Shown: positions 52,477 to 63,600, numbered from the stretch's first letter. The stretch is 64,000 nt of DNA from Plantago ovata (GCA_028274465.1 CM051455.1:71902985-71966984), one strand, 5' to 3'. Notes: generated from the sequence alone by a model not told the origin. Translations and numbers: made by a program.

Positions 52477-54782
52477 ATGCCTAGAACCCGAACGGGTAGA
52501 CCTATTATTGAACCTTTTGTAGACGAGATCGATCGTTTGTTTCAAAGGAGAAGGAGGAATTTGAATCTCGAGTTTGAAGAAGCAGCATCTAGAGCTTCCA
52601 TTTCTGGTATTCGGGAAGAGTCTTCTTCTTATCTTTTGGAGCCAATTCTTGAATCTGTTTACTTGGAAGGTGAAATGGCGGAGCGGCCTATACGTACACT
52701 TACTAAGCCTACGGTTTGGGCTAGAGGACCAGCAATTGTCCTCAATGATGCCACAAGGAACTTGGAGATCAAGAATCACATGTTCCAACAACTTCCCAAA
52801 TTCTATGGGATGGCTAATGAGGACGTGATTGGGTACTTGAATGAGCTCGAGAATTTTGTTCTCCATCTTGGGCGACCAGGAGCTGGTGTTACGGATGATG
52901 ATCTCCGTAAGAAGGTCTTTTCTATGGGGCTAGGTGATCGTGCAAAGGCTTGGCTTAATACTTTGGAGGACGGGTCTTTGACAACATGGGATATTTGTTT
53001 TGATAAGTTCATGGAGCGTTACTACCCCACTTCCATGACGATGGCTATGAAGAGCCAAATTAGCTCCTTCGAGCAGAGGTATGATGAGCCTTTCCACGAG
53101 GCCTATGATCGATTCATGGGGTTGCATCATCGATGCCCACATCACGGGTATGATAAAGGTCAGCTTCTCCAATTCTTTTACAATGGTTTACATCCCGAAA
53201 TTCAATCTCAAGTGGATAGTATTTGTGGAGGTAGTATGGGGGAGTTGCTTCCTTCTCAAGCTCAAGTGAAGCTGGACATGATGTACCGGAATTCCCAAAA
53301 TCGGAATGTGAGGGCTCGTGTGCTACAAAAGGAGCAAAGAGGTGAGGCCAAGGTAGTGGTAGAACAAGATGCCTTCGATGGGTTCGCCCATGACGTGAAG
53401 CAAGCTTTGAGGCAAAGCGTTCCTTGTCCTTCTACGGAAGTTTGTGGTGTGTGCAAGAACTATGGGCACTCGGCCTATTTATGCCGTTCTGAATTTGCTA
53501 GAGAGCAATATATCACGAACGATGTCCGTCAAGAAGTGTATGCTGCTGAGGGAGAGCAAGTAGTTGGAGATGTGAACTACGTGCAAGGATATGGCAATAT
53601 GAGGCCACAAAACCGCGGGCCCCGAGGTGGGTATCAGAATCAAGGCAACCGTGGTTATCTTCATAACCCGGATCAATATGCCTATGGGCCTAATCAAGAT
53701 AGAAGTCGTCTCAGCTATGGGAACAATTGGTATGAAGGAGCACCAACGTCTAATCCTACACCTCCACCTCAGGTTGCTAGTTCGGGACCACAAGGTGGAG
53801 GGGTGCTTCCTTCACCTCTTGTCTCTTCTCTCAACGATCTTGTGTTGAAGACGAATAAGTTTATGGAGCATTACTATCGTAATGAAGCTACTAACAATCA
53901 GCGGTTTGAGAAGCTTGAGGCTAGTAGTAGCAACCTCCATAAGAAGTTGCAAGAGTTGATAGATCGGGGGGCTAGTAGAGAGCAAGGGAAGTTTCCCGAG
54001 AACACGGAGAAGGCTATGGCCATAACCATGGTGACTGATTTGCCCGTGGAGATCACGGTTGTGAGAGACAATGCACGAGTTGAGGTGCCAAGTTGCAAGA
54101 TAACTGAAACTTGCAAGGTGAGTGAGGAGGTCGAGACTCCTAAGGTGGTTATGGAAGAGGAAGTTGTCGCACAATCTGATGCGATAGTTGAAGAGGTGAA
54201 AGAAAACTCATCGTCTGAGGATGAGATGGTGGATATAGTGGAAGTGCCCATCCAAGAGAGCTTCGATGTTGAAATCGGCTTGGGAAGAAGGACGGAATAG
54301 TGGCAACTCTAGACACGGGAGCGGGTGTGAATGTTATACCCTTGAACGTGTATGAAGAGTCGGGTTTGTCTGGCTTGAGACCTATGAAATGCATGGTGCA
54401 ATTAGCGGATGGGTCCATGAAAAAGCCGTTGGGTTGTGATTGAGAACTTGGCGGTGAGGGTTGCCGGTGTAGAGGTGAAGACTAATTTCATCGTTATGCC
54501 TACATCTTCTGCTAAGCTCAAGGATGTGGTTCTCTTGGGTAGAGCTTCATCAACAAAGTGCATATGGTCATAGACATGTATCGCCAAACATGTCACTTTG
54601 AGGTAAATGGCAAGCAACACACGTTGCGAGCCATTGTTGATTCATGTGCTTATGTTGATACTAACGAACTTGTAGGATTTTTGGTCCACTTTATGTTCGT
54701 CAAGAGGTGCAGGGAATTGATGCTTTGAGAGGCAATTGGAGGGGGAAGTCTAGTACCCGAGGCGAAATCAATTCCGCATGAG
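52477..54782 (+). pseudogene. Gag-protease of non-autonomous element A, copy 2
   Basis: The first 607 codons are open: gag domain (residues 95-260; LEIKNHMFQQLPKFYG, GLGDRAKAWLNTLEDG, FDKFMERYYPTSM), CCHC zinc knuckle CGVCKNYGHSAYLC near 330, a Gly/Asn/Tyr-rich linker that copy 1 lacks, and a C-terminal helix (HYYRNEATNNQRFEKLEAS). A 1-nt deletion near 54285 causes a stop at 54298, just before the protease; coding continues in another frame with LDTGAGVNVIPLNVYEESG and further indels near 54435, 54545 and 54680. The stop equivalent to 26395 is near 54782. No RT follows. The leader and start are the same as in copy 1. Confidence 0.88.
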
Positions 54783-54954
54783 TTGTGAAGAGTCGAGCCA
54801 ACAACTTTTAAACGAAGGCGCTTCTCGGGAGGCAACCCGAGGTTGTAGGTACTTGCATATAGATTAGGAGCATGTTTAAAATTTTGTTTCGTTGATTAGA
54901 CAAGGTTTTGGGGTGAAAATTTAGCAAAAGTCAAAAAAAAAATGAATTTGGGAG

Positions 54955-55080
54955 CTCCAGGCTCCAAGCGGAGCGCTTGGCAGGTCCCAAGCGAACCGCT
55001 TGCCAAGCGCTTTGCTTGGGACGGCCCAAGCGCTTCGCTTGGCTTTCCTTAAGAAAGCCAAGCGGAGCACTTGTGCATCA
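54955..55080. repeat. CCAAGCG palindrome cluster downstream of gag-protease, copy 2
   Basis: CCAAGCGGAGCGCTTGG and CCCAAGCGCTTCGCTTGG among others. Shorter than the copy 1 cluster: the 49-bp inverted repeat is absent here. Confidence 0.85.
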
Positions 55081-55730
55081 AACCTCCCCACTTCGTTTTT
55101 CTTCCTCCATTGCCGATTTAGCACCCCAAAATTCTCAATCTCTCTCAATTCTCCACCAATTTTTGCAATCTTGTGCATTTTACAAAGCCCATCACCCCCT
55201 CTATCATCTAAACCGATCAAATTTCACGTTGAAGCATACATAACAAGGATCAAAGTACCTCTCATGAACCCTAACTTTCTTGAATTTGGGATTTTATCTT
55301 AATTAGCTTCATTTGTGTTATGCATTGGTGAATTAGAGTTTGGTGATGATTGTTGAGCATGTTTCTTACTAGATGTGATGTCTAAATTCGAATTTTGCTC
55401 CTCTTGATTTATGATGAATTCTATAGCTCGAATATTTTGCTATATAATTGTTTGATGATTGTTAGCCTTGAATTTGAGTTATGTTATGATTATGGTGATG
55501 TTGTGATTGCATGAGAATGTGTTGGATTGGTTGGGTAATTCAATTGGAGAGTTTGTTTGCTTGGTTTAGATTCGTATGGATTTATCGTAACGAAGTGTTA
55601 AAGCTTCTCGATTTGTTCATATGAACTTTAGCAAGCCCTCAAACTCACCATGAGATTACTTGAGTGAGTATTGGAGTCTAGGAGTCAAGTCTAATTCTCA
55701 ATGTCTCTTGAAGTTATCTATAAGATTATT
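55081..55730. other. Non-coding interval before ORF2, copy 2
   Basis: Counterpart of 25226-25960; ends in ATTATTCTAG|GTACAATGG (acceptor-like, AG at 55733-55734). Confidence 0.5.
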
Positions 55731-55739
55731 CTAGGTACA

Positions 55740-57065
55740 ATGGCATCGAGAAGAACCAAGAGATCAAGGGAGAAGGGACCTTGAGTGCCCAACAAACGGC
55801 CACACCCACCCGGCGAGTATCGCCATCGGGGAGGCAAGGCAATTCGAAGCGAGTTCCATGACCACAAGCACAAACGTACATTTCTGAGAGGACATTCGCT
55901 TCACGGCTGCTGAGAGCGAGTTGGATGGTGCTAGAGAGCTCAACAACTCATTACTGAGGGCGAGGGTGGAAGTACTATGGCGAGGTCATGCCAAATTGGG
56001 ACCAAGCAGTAGTGGAGGACTTCTACATTGCCTTCACGGACTACAATGAACGGACCCGGTGAGGTTCCGTCCGCGGTGTTGGGGTCGAGTTTAGTCCTTT
56101 GAGCAGCACTAGCTGCATTATGCGATTGGATAGGCCACTGGTGCGGGATCAAAACGCCCCCCCTCCTACATCCACGAGAGATTTGATCCGCGGAGCTCTC
56201 TATGTCTACGACCGGGAGTCTGATCATTAACAACACCATGGAAGATACTGAATGGCATTACCGTGGAGATTTTGAATTGCCTGATGAACCACCCGGATTT
56301 TGCCGCCACAACGATCTCTCCTTCGAGGCAAGGATGATGTTGAAGTTCGTTCAAGCAATCTGATTCCTAGGACACATGATTCCGAGGTCAGTCCTATTAA
56401 CGGAGTCTTAGTCCACGCTCTCTTGCATGATGTTGCCTCTCACTCCTGGCATCGTCATCTTCGAGGAATTTTCAAGCGCCGCCGTAATGCAAACCGGAAG
56501 CTTGCCTTGGTAAATAATCACGGGCATGTGCAAGGAGGCCCGGAGTTCCCGACACGTACTGACAAGAAGCCAAAGAAATCCATCACATTGATACGTACAA
56601 TGAGATGTTCGGAACTTGGTTGCACTCAGCAAGGAGAACCCATGCAACCAAGAGTTACGCCCCATGTGTAGACACCTCCTCCCCGCCACCTACGGCCGGA
56701 CAAGAAGCATCGACTTCTCGGAGTTCAACAGATCTTGGTCGATCAGTTGGGAACTTCTAAACCACCATGTTTGGAGGCTCAGTCGACCCAGCTTACCGAG
56801 GCAATTTCCGGGGAGTTGAGGAGCGCGAAGTCAAGAGGTGGGAGGACTCCGTGTGATGAGGAGCACACGTTGGGATGTTTCCAAGGCGTATAGATCAGCG
56901 TTGGGAAGCCTCTCGAGTAGAGGAACACTAGGATTGAGAGCCCACCAGGAGGAGATGATGAACCACCATGATGCCTTAGCTCGCCGAATTACGGGATCTT
57001 TCGATGGATCAGACCGGTAGTAGTGGGAGTGTGGCCTTCCTAACACCCCCTACGACCCCTTCTCC
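55740..57065 (+). pseudogene. ORF2 of non-autonomous element A, copy 2 (degraded)
   Basis: The ATG at 55740 opens the same basic start as copy 1, but at least a dozen small indels break the frame. Recognisable pieces in different frames include the stretch near 55975-56060 equivalent to EVMPNWDQAVVEDFYIAFTD, the residue block near 56570 (KKPKKSI) and the C-terminal DQTGSSGS-like end near 57020. This copy is dead while copy 1 is intact. Confidence 0.8.
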
Positions 57066-57324
57066 TAGAGACAACCAGCTGACAGATGCCACTTTATCGG
57101 TAGTATTTTTATATATCGTTATTTTGGCTTGTTTACTATTGTTTAGTTGAAACTCTTTTCATTCGATTTGGTTGTATGATGTTGTGACTTATGACTCTTG
57201 TACTCTTTATTTGCTTTTGTAGTTGTGGCCTGTATGCCTTTTGTCGTGATTCGTTTAGTCTAGTGTTTGTCTTTGTGCCTTAGGTGATTAAATAGGAAAA
57301 AAAACATGCGAAAATCTAGAAACA

Positions 57325-57482
57325 ACGCCAAGCGAAGCGCTTGGCAAAGCCCAAGCGTCCGCTTGGAATTCCAGTAAGAAGTTTAAGTCTTACTGGAATT
57401 TCAAGCGGAGCGCCTGGAACCTCCCAAGCGCAGGCGCTGACAAGCGACCGCTTGGCATCCCGCCAGAGCGGTCCGCCTGGAA
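57325..57482. repeat. CCAAGCG palindrome cluster between ORF2 and 3' region, copy 2
   Basis: Contains GCCAAGCGAAGCGCTTGGC, then AATTCCAGTAAGA and TCTTACTGGAATT around an 8-nt loop (57376-57410), then degraded AAGCG units. Confidence 0.85.
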
Positions 57483-58219
57483 CCTGTACCCAGATGTTCC
57501 CTGGTTTTTTCTTCAGTCTTCTCACCTTCCACGCACCCGTTTTCAACTTGTTTCTTGAGTCCTTTCAGGTACTACTATATATAGGGATTGGACACGAACC
57601 TTTATCTCAGGGAAGTGTGCTTTCAATCCAATTTTTACTTTTCATTCAACTTTTCTTTGCTCGAAGTACGAGCAAAAGTTTAGGTTTGGGAGGGGTAATG
57701 GGATTTCATACTATATGCTTGTGTGTTCGTACATGCACTGATTTACTCAAGTTCATTGATTTGTCTGTTTTTTCAAATTTTTGCAGCATATCATCCATAG
57801 TTAGTTGTTGCACGTTGTTTCTGTGTGGAGTTTTAGTGCCAAGGTTTTTTGAACTTTTTATTGAGTAGACTAAGTGTTTATGACCATTGATCATATGTTG
57901 CATCACTTGCAAGTAGTTGATGCTTGTCTCCGCTGGTTGTTCACATTGCATGTGGCACTAGTTAAGCTTAGTAGTCTGCGACATGCACCTTGAGTGGTGT
58001 TTCTTCTGCTGGCGGTTCACGGGCCATATAAAAGGAGGCTGGTAGAAGCTATAGTTGTACAACCCGTGAATTAGGTACGTAAGGGCGACAATTTTCTTCA
58101 GCCTCGATTAGAGATGCCAAATCTAGGAAGGGGTATGTGATGGTGTGGGGATTCCTGTATTAAACCTATTCCGATCGAATAGGTTTTGGGAGGGGTTGCC
58201 TTATTGAATCTTGTCTTTC
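57483..58219 (+). other. Conserved 3' non-coding region, copy 2, up to the gap
   Basis: Counterpart of 21880-23500 on the other strand. One hairpin (AAACCTATTC, CGATC-type loop, GAATAGGTTT) remains at 58162-58186. A TATATATAGG stretch is at 57573. Confidence 0.7.
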
Positions 58220-58319
58220 NNNNNNNNNNNNNNNNNNNNNNNNNNNNNNNNNNNNNNNNNNNNNNNNNNNNNNNNNNNNNNNNNNNNNNNNNNNNNNNNN
58301 NNNNNNNNNNNNNNNNNNN
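58220..58319. other. Assembly gap of 100 N
   Basis: Exactly 100 unknown bases, the usual placeholder for a gap of unknown size. Sequence on the two sides belongs to different elements. Confidence 0.98.
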
Positions 58320-59908
58320 AAGAAGCAACTGTCGTAGAAGTAGAATCTTTATTCTCTTGCTTTGTTTCAGAAATTGAACCTAAAACCATAGAAGAAGCTT
58401 TGAAACATTCTGAATGGATAAAGGCAATGCAATAAGAATTGGATCAATTTGAAAGGAACAAAGTTTGGAAACTTGTGCCACTTGCTGAAGACAAGAAAGC
58501 TATTGGTACAAAGTGGGTGTTCAGAAACAAGCTGAGCGGGCCTGGTGAAGTAACAAGAAATAAAGCACGCTTAGTTGCTGAAGGTTACTGTCAGACTGAA
58601 GGATTGGACTATGATGAGTCTTACGCTCCAGTTGCAAGATTGGATGCAATTAGGCTTTTCTTGGCCTTTGCTGCTCAGAATGACTTCATTGTTTACCAAA
58701 TGGATGTTAAAAGTGCATTCTTAAATGGTGAACTTGCTGAAGAAGTCTACCTAGAACAACCCCCTGGCTTTGAACTTCCCTCAGAAAGCAAGATGGTATA
58801 TAAGCTTCAGAAAGCTGTATATGGTCTAAAACAAGCACCAAGAGCATGGTATGATACCTTGGCTAAGTTCTTGCTGGAAAATGGTTTCAAGAGAGGTGAA
58901 GTTGACAAAACATTATTTACCATGAACCATGATGGTAAAATAATCTTAGTTCAAATTTATGTGGATGACATAATTTTTGGATCTAAGGACAAGCAACTTT
59001 GTGATGATTTTGCCAAACTCATGACTAATAAGTTTGAAATGAGTATGATGGGAAAATTGAATTATTTCCTAGGATTGCAAGTCAAGCAACTCAAGGATGG
59101 AATATTCATAAACCAAGCAAAGTATGCGAAGGAAATGCTCATAAAGTTTAGGATCAAAGAGGATGAAAAACCTGAAAAGATCCCTATGAGTGTTGGTACC
59201 AAATTGGGCTATACTAAAGAGGACAAATATGTTGAAGAACACAAGTATAGGAAGCTCATTGGTTCCTTGTTGTATCTAACAGCATGTAGACCTGACATTC
59301 AGTATGCTGTTTGTGTGTGTGCAAGATTCCAATCTGATCCAAGAGAATCACACTACAAAAAGAAAATCAAGATACTGAAATATGTTAAAGGTACAGTCAA
59401 TGCTGGATTATGGTATCCTAAAGATTCTGGACTTGAATTAGTTGGCTATTCTGATGCTGATCATGGTGGATCAACTCTTGATAGAAAAAGTACATCTGGA
59501 ACTTGTCAGTTTTTGGGTACTAGATTAATATCATGGTTCAGCAAGAAGCAAACCTGTGTCGCAAATTCATCTACTGAATCTGAATACATTGCAGCTGGTT
59601 GTTGCACAGCTCAAATCCTATGGATTCAGCAACAATTAAGAGATTATGGTATTTCTGCAAAGAAAACACCAATCTTTTGTGATAATACAAGTGCTATTGC
59701 AATTACGCAAAATCCTAAGTTTCACTCTAGGACCAAGCACATTGATATTAGACATCATTTCATTAGAGATCATGTGGAAAAAGGTGATATTGAGGTTGTG
59801 AAAGTAGGAACTGAAGATCAGCTTGCTGACATCTTTACTAAGCCCCTACCAGATAATAGGTTCGCAATGCTAAGGTATAACCTTGGATTGATTGAACTAC
59901 CTCAATAA
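58320..59908 (+). pseudogene. SIRE-like copia pol: reverse transcriptase and RNase H
   Basis: The frame enters from the gap and is interrupted by one TAA (58433-58435, in place of a Glu codon) before 489 open codons. RT motifs in order: [55 protein letters not shown] with a catalytic Asp, [13 protein letters not shown], and [14 protein letters not shown] with the YVDD box; then [11 protein letters not shown]. RNase [56 protein letters not shown] and [13 protein letters not shown], with the acidic catalytic residues present. Ends [16 protein letters not shown]. Sequence style is SIRE/Maximus. Integrase and gag are on the other side of the gap or lost. Confidence 0.92.
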
Positions 59909-59927
59909 AGGATACACTTGGCAGAGT

Positions 59928-60290
59928 GTTGAAACAGGTATTCAGCAAGCCAAAGTATTCTTATTTAAAATCTCCGTCTACTAATTTCTTCTAAAGAAAT
60001 GATAAGTCACTACATGATTGCTGAAACAGGCATTCAGCAAGTAATTCCTTCAAAACGGGTATTTGTTAGGAAACTTGACCACTTGCTGAGACAGGCACTC
60101 AGTAAGAGAAAAGAACTTAAGGATTGCTGAGACGGGTACTCAGACAATCAAAAGATACTGAAACAATTATTCAAGTATCAAAGGAATTTTCTGAGACGGG
60201 AACTTAGAAAAAGAGCAAAGCTCATCCCTTAGATTTTACCAAAGGATGTCTCAAGTACAAAAGAATTTACTGATACGGGAAATCAGAAAT
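59928..60290 (+). ncRNA. Hairpin array 2 between copia pol and the extra ORF
   Basis: Begins about 20 nt after the pol stop. Seven hairpins near 59930, 60019, 60083, 60126, 60159, 60192 and 60271. Loops are 7 nt, mostly AC-A/G-G-G-N-A. The closing pair next to the loop is A-T, G-C or T-A in different copies (CTGAA..TTCAG, CTGAG..CTCAG, CTGAT..ATCAG), always paired. Corresponds to 45978-46340. Confidence 0.7.
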
Positions 60291-60650
60291 ATCTTTTAAA
60301 CTTACAGAAAATATGAGATATCTAAGTAAGGGGGGACTTTCAGCAAGTATCTAGATTGTTAATTCAAACTCGCTGAAAAGGTTCTTGTCTATTTCACCAA
60401 GCAATCTATCCCTTAATACTCGGTAAAATCAATTTGTGACGTTAAACTGGCACAGATAAACTCGCAAAAATCATGACATGGAATTCAATCGTGGCCATTG
60501 ATTAAAAGGAGTTATTTATCTAACGGCTAACAAAACAAAGAGAGAAAGTGCTCTGACGGTTTTAGTTAGTGGGCCACTATGCATTCAATGCAAAGGCTCC
60601 ACTAACTCTAGTGTTTCTCTGTTTTACCCTTGCTGAGAGCTCAAATCGAT
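60291..60650 (+). other. Copia spacer with deletion of the internal promoter
   Basis: Homologous to 46341-46700. The TATA segment, the (TA)n tract and the N-terminal half of the extra ORF found at 46715-47980 are missing: sequence jumps near 60660 to the middle of the ORF. Confidence 0.65.
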
Positions 60651-61585
60651 TGAGTTTCTCACAAACTGAAAATGCAACAATAGATGACTCTGGGAAACTG
60701 GAGAAATCTAAAAAGAAAAAGAGGAAAGCTGATGATGACACTCAGGCTGCAGCGTCATCAGCAAATCCCGTACCTAAGAGGAAACGGACAAGCAACAAAA
60801 GAAAGAAAACACTGGCTCCCCAGTCAGTCCCTGATGTCCAAGACTCCTCAGTCAATTCCCAGACAAATGCTGAAACGCATTTGCCAGTAGATATTGCTGA
60901 AGTAATTACTGAAACCTATATCAACAATGTTGAAGTGTTTGCGGAAGCCTTCAACAATCAACTTAATGTTGATAATTCTACTGAAGATAGACCACAAGGC
61001 AGTGGAAATGAAATTCCTGCCCAAGTCCCAGATATCTACTTTGTAGATAATCTAGATGATCAAACCATGGAACCAGTAAGCAACATTGCTGCTGATCTGC
61101 AAAGAGCGGCACTTGCTGATGCTGCTGAACAGATGGTTGCTGAACAAGCAACTCATCAAGTTGCTGAAACCCAGCTTGCTGATGGACCAGTTGCTGAAAT
61201 AGCAATGGTTCCAGTTCCTGAAGTTGCTGAAACTCAAGAAGCATTATTCAACGACGCATCTCGAGATGCTGAGAATACTGGCCCAAGTTCACCCAAGACA
61301 TCAATTGACAAAGTCCAGCTTGTTCTGGAAGATTTAAGCAAACAAATGGAGTTAGAGATTGAAGAATCATCCAACAAGTCAATTGATCTCTTCACGACAA
61401 GCAGTGAGCTTAAAGGTCAAGATGCTTCTGCTCAACTTGTCATTTCATAGACAAGGGAGATTGCTGAAACCGCACAGCTTTCTCAGTTAGAGCAAAACCA
61501 GAAGTCCGCTGAAGAAACAGTCCAAGAAGCTGAAGAAACTGTTAATGCTGAAAGGACTGAGCCACAACCTGTCCTTCCTCAGCAG
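60569..61585 (+). pseudogene. Copia extra 3' ORF, fragment 2, low-complexity middle domain
   Basis: The open frame to 61450 begins in former spacer and enters the ORF near 60660, so the Met at 60569 is not the native start. Content: NLS-like KKKKRKADDD and KRKRTSNKRKKT, then a long acidic, Ala/Glu/Val-rich stretch with repeated VAEQATHQVAETQ phrases, probably helical. A TAG at 61450 replaces a Glu codon of the homologue at 48890. The frame then continues to the first CAGCAG|GT at 61585. Lacks the globular N-terminal domain of fragment 1. Confidence 0.65.
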
Positions 61586-61954
61586 GTAGTTAATTCAACC
61601 ATCAGTAAAACTTCAAATTCTGAAAATTGTTCTTTTGCTAAAATTATTCTTTCTCTACAGACTTCTCAAGATGCAAGTCAGATGGTTGCTGAAGCCTCTG
61701 CACCAGAACCAACACTCCGTGCTCAGCAGGTAGTTAATAATTTTGGTATAAAAACTATGTTTGACAGCTTAGTACTTGTGTCTAATTATAATTTATTTCA
61801 GGATGAACAAATGGAGGATGCTACTCAAGCTCCTCATGGAATGGAAATTGTACTACATGAGCTTGCTGACTCTCAGCAGGTAAATCATGTTTCAGATATA
61901 AACTCTAAAACAATTCTCCAAACCAATCCTGATCTAAATAAAATTCTTTTTCAG
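61586..61954 (+). other. Exon-intron ladder of the copia extra ORF (fragment 2)
   Basis: Introns 61586-61660, 61730-61801 and 61880-61954 (75, 72 and 75 bp) start GTA and end CAG. The exons between them, 61661-61729 (23 codons) and 61802-61879 (26 codons), are in phase 0 and each ends in CAGCAG. Exon peptides are acidic (TSQDASQMVAEAS.., DEQMEDATQAPHG..). Confidence 0.65.
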
Positions 61955-63600
61955 GCTCAAAAGGAGACCACTGAAGTGGTACTCATCACTGAAGATCAGC
62001 AAGTTAGTTCTGAAGAACTATACTTGAACTTCAAGAGGACAACTTTTTCAAGAGTTGCTAAGTCTGTCAGCAACTGGCAAAGGTATAGGAGAATGGATTT
62101 CTCAGATCTTCACCTTCATCTCTCAAGCGAGAAAAAGAGATCTTCTCTGTTAAAGCTCGAAACATTTGTCCACTCGATCCTTCCTGAAGAATGACATATT
62201 CTCAGCAAATGAGTTCAAATCTGATTGCTCAAATCAGAGAGAATATGAAGGCCAAATTTAAGAGTGGCTCTCCAGCTGAACAAGCTGTGATGCTCAAAGG
62301 TCTTTTTGTTCCTGTGGTGGCTGAGCCCCACAAATTAACTGAGGAAGAGGAAGTGACAAGTGTTGCTTTGTATAAGCACGTTGAGCTAGTCATTCTAACA
62401 GATGATGAAGAAGAAGAAGAAGATGAGAACATTCCCACTGATCCCAGTGATGATGAAGGGAAAGATTCTAAGGACAAGAAAGATGACGATGATGACAATC
62501 AAGGTCCAAGTCCTGGTGCTGGTGGATTGAAGTTAACAGTTGCTAAAAATACTCCATCTGACAATCAGCAAGCTGAGAAACAACAATCTCAGCAAGAATC
62601 TCAACCTCCTCCTGCTGATGCTGAAAATCAAACACCTGTGCAAGGTTCTGATACTGAAGAAGAATACGCCAGAAAAAGGGCTGCCTTGAAAAATGGCAAA
62701 AGTCCAGTTTCTGATGCCAAGGTTACTGAAGAAAACCTTGAAGATGAGGATGAAGAAGATGAAGATTACCAACGCGCTCTACAAAACAGTCTAGTGATCC
62801 ATGCAAGGCATACGCAGGATCTAGAAATTGGTGAATCTTCAACACCAAAACAAAAGGAAGTTCCATCCCTTCCATTTACTACTGGCGTAACTCCAGTAAT
62901 TGAGCCACAAACTCAATTGATAAAACTAACTACTGGCGAAACTCCAGTAATTGAGCCCCAAACTCAATTGAAACAACTAACTACTGGTGAAACTCCAGTT
63001 GTTGAGTCTGAAGCGTTGCCATCAGCAACCACTCAACAAAAAGGAAGTGAAGCTACTGACAAAGGCTCAAAAGTTGCTCAACTTGATGAATCTAAGGATG
63101 ATGACGAATTGTCAGAAAATGAAGATGAACAGTCCAAGCGAGACCCAAAAGTTGTTCAGATTCCTCCTCCTGATTACATCAATGATTTAGACGATGGTCT
63201 AAGAGCAGAATTGCTGATGCGTGATGATCAGTTTGCTTCAGAAATTAAGGTTCATTCCTTAACACCTCATTTAGTGCCGTTCCCAAGAGTTGAGGAGTTT
63301 ACTCCCAGAATTCTAGCACTAAAGCAAGTCCATGATGCCTGCAAAGCTGAAGACGAGGCATTGCATGCTGAGAGCCCACTTTACATTGGAAAAATATTGG
63401 CTACAGTGCTGAGACGCACTACAACTTTGACAATAGCTCAGAAAGACATCAGTCTTTATCACAAGAGCTATGAAGAAGATGTAACTCAGGCGCTCAAGCT
63501 TGCAAAGAATTCTCTCGTCAAGGCTCAAAATATTATGGATGAGAAGGCTGCAACAGAGAAAAGACTATTCAAAAAGAGTTGTCCACAATGAACTCTGACC
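61955..63600 (+). pseudogene. Copia extra 3' ORF, fragment 2, C-proximal part
   Basis: After the last predicted intron a frame (61955-62194) encodes FKRTTFSRVAKSVSNWQRYR and stops; a shifted frame (62191-63591) carries on: SNLIAQIRENMKAKFKSGSP, acidic runs (DDEEEEEDENI; DDDDDNQGPS), TTGETPVIEP repeats (62875-63005), VVQIPPPDYINDLDD, LVPFPRVEEFTPRILALK and a helical tail ending MDEKAATEK. It then loses frame through a deletion relative to the minus-strand copy at 16108. These conserved blocks, shared with 16108-16527, show selection at some time in the past. Function unknown. Confidence 0.65.

Larger units (their letters stand above)
50959..58219 (+). mobile_element. Non-autonomous gypsy element A, copy 2 (runs into the sequence gap)
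   Basis: Same order as copy 1 on the other strand: 5' LTR (50959-52337), primer site, gag-protease, palindrome cluster, degraded ORF2, second palindrome cluster and 3' hairpin region, ending at the N run. The 3' LTR is not present in the assembled sequence. The insertion point follows ACAAA (50954-50958). Confidence 0.88.

Noticed and set aside
52803..54418. Several minus-strand frames
   Set aside because: Antisense shadows of gag-protease copy 2.
58098..58435. Open frames running through the N run on both strands
   Set aside because: They consist of unknown residues; the gap carries no coding information. Only the frame at 58320 onward is real copia pol.
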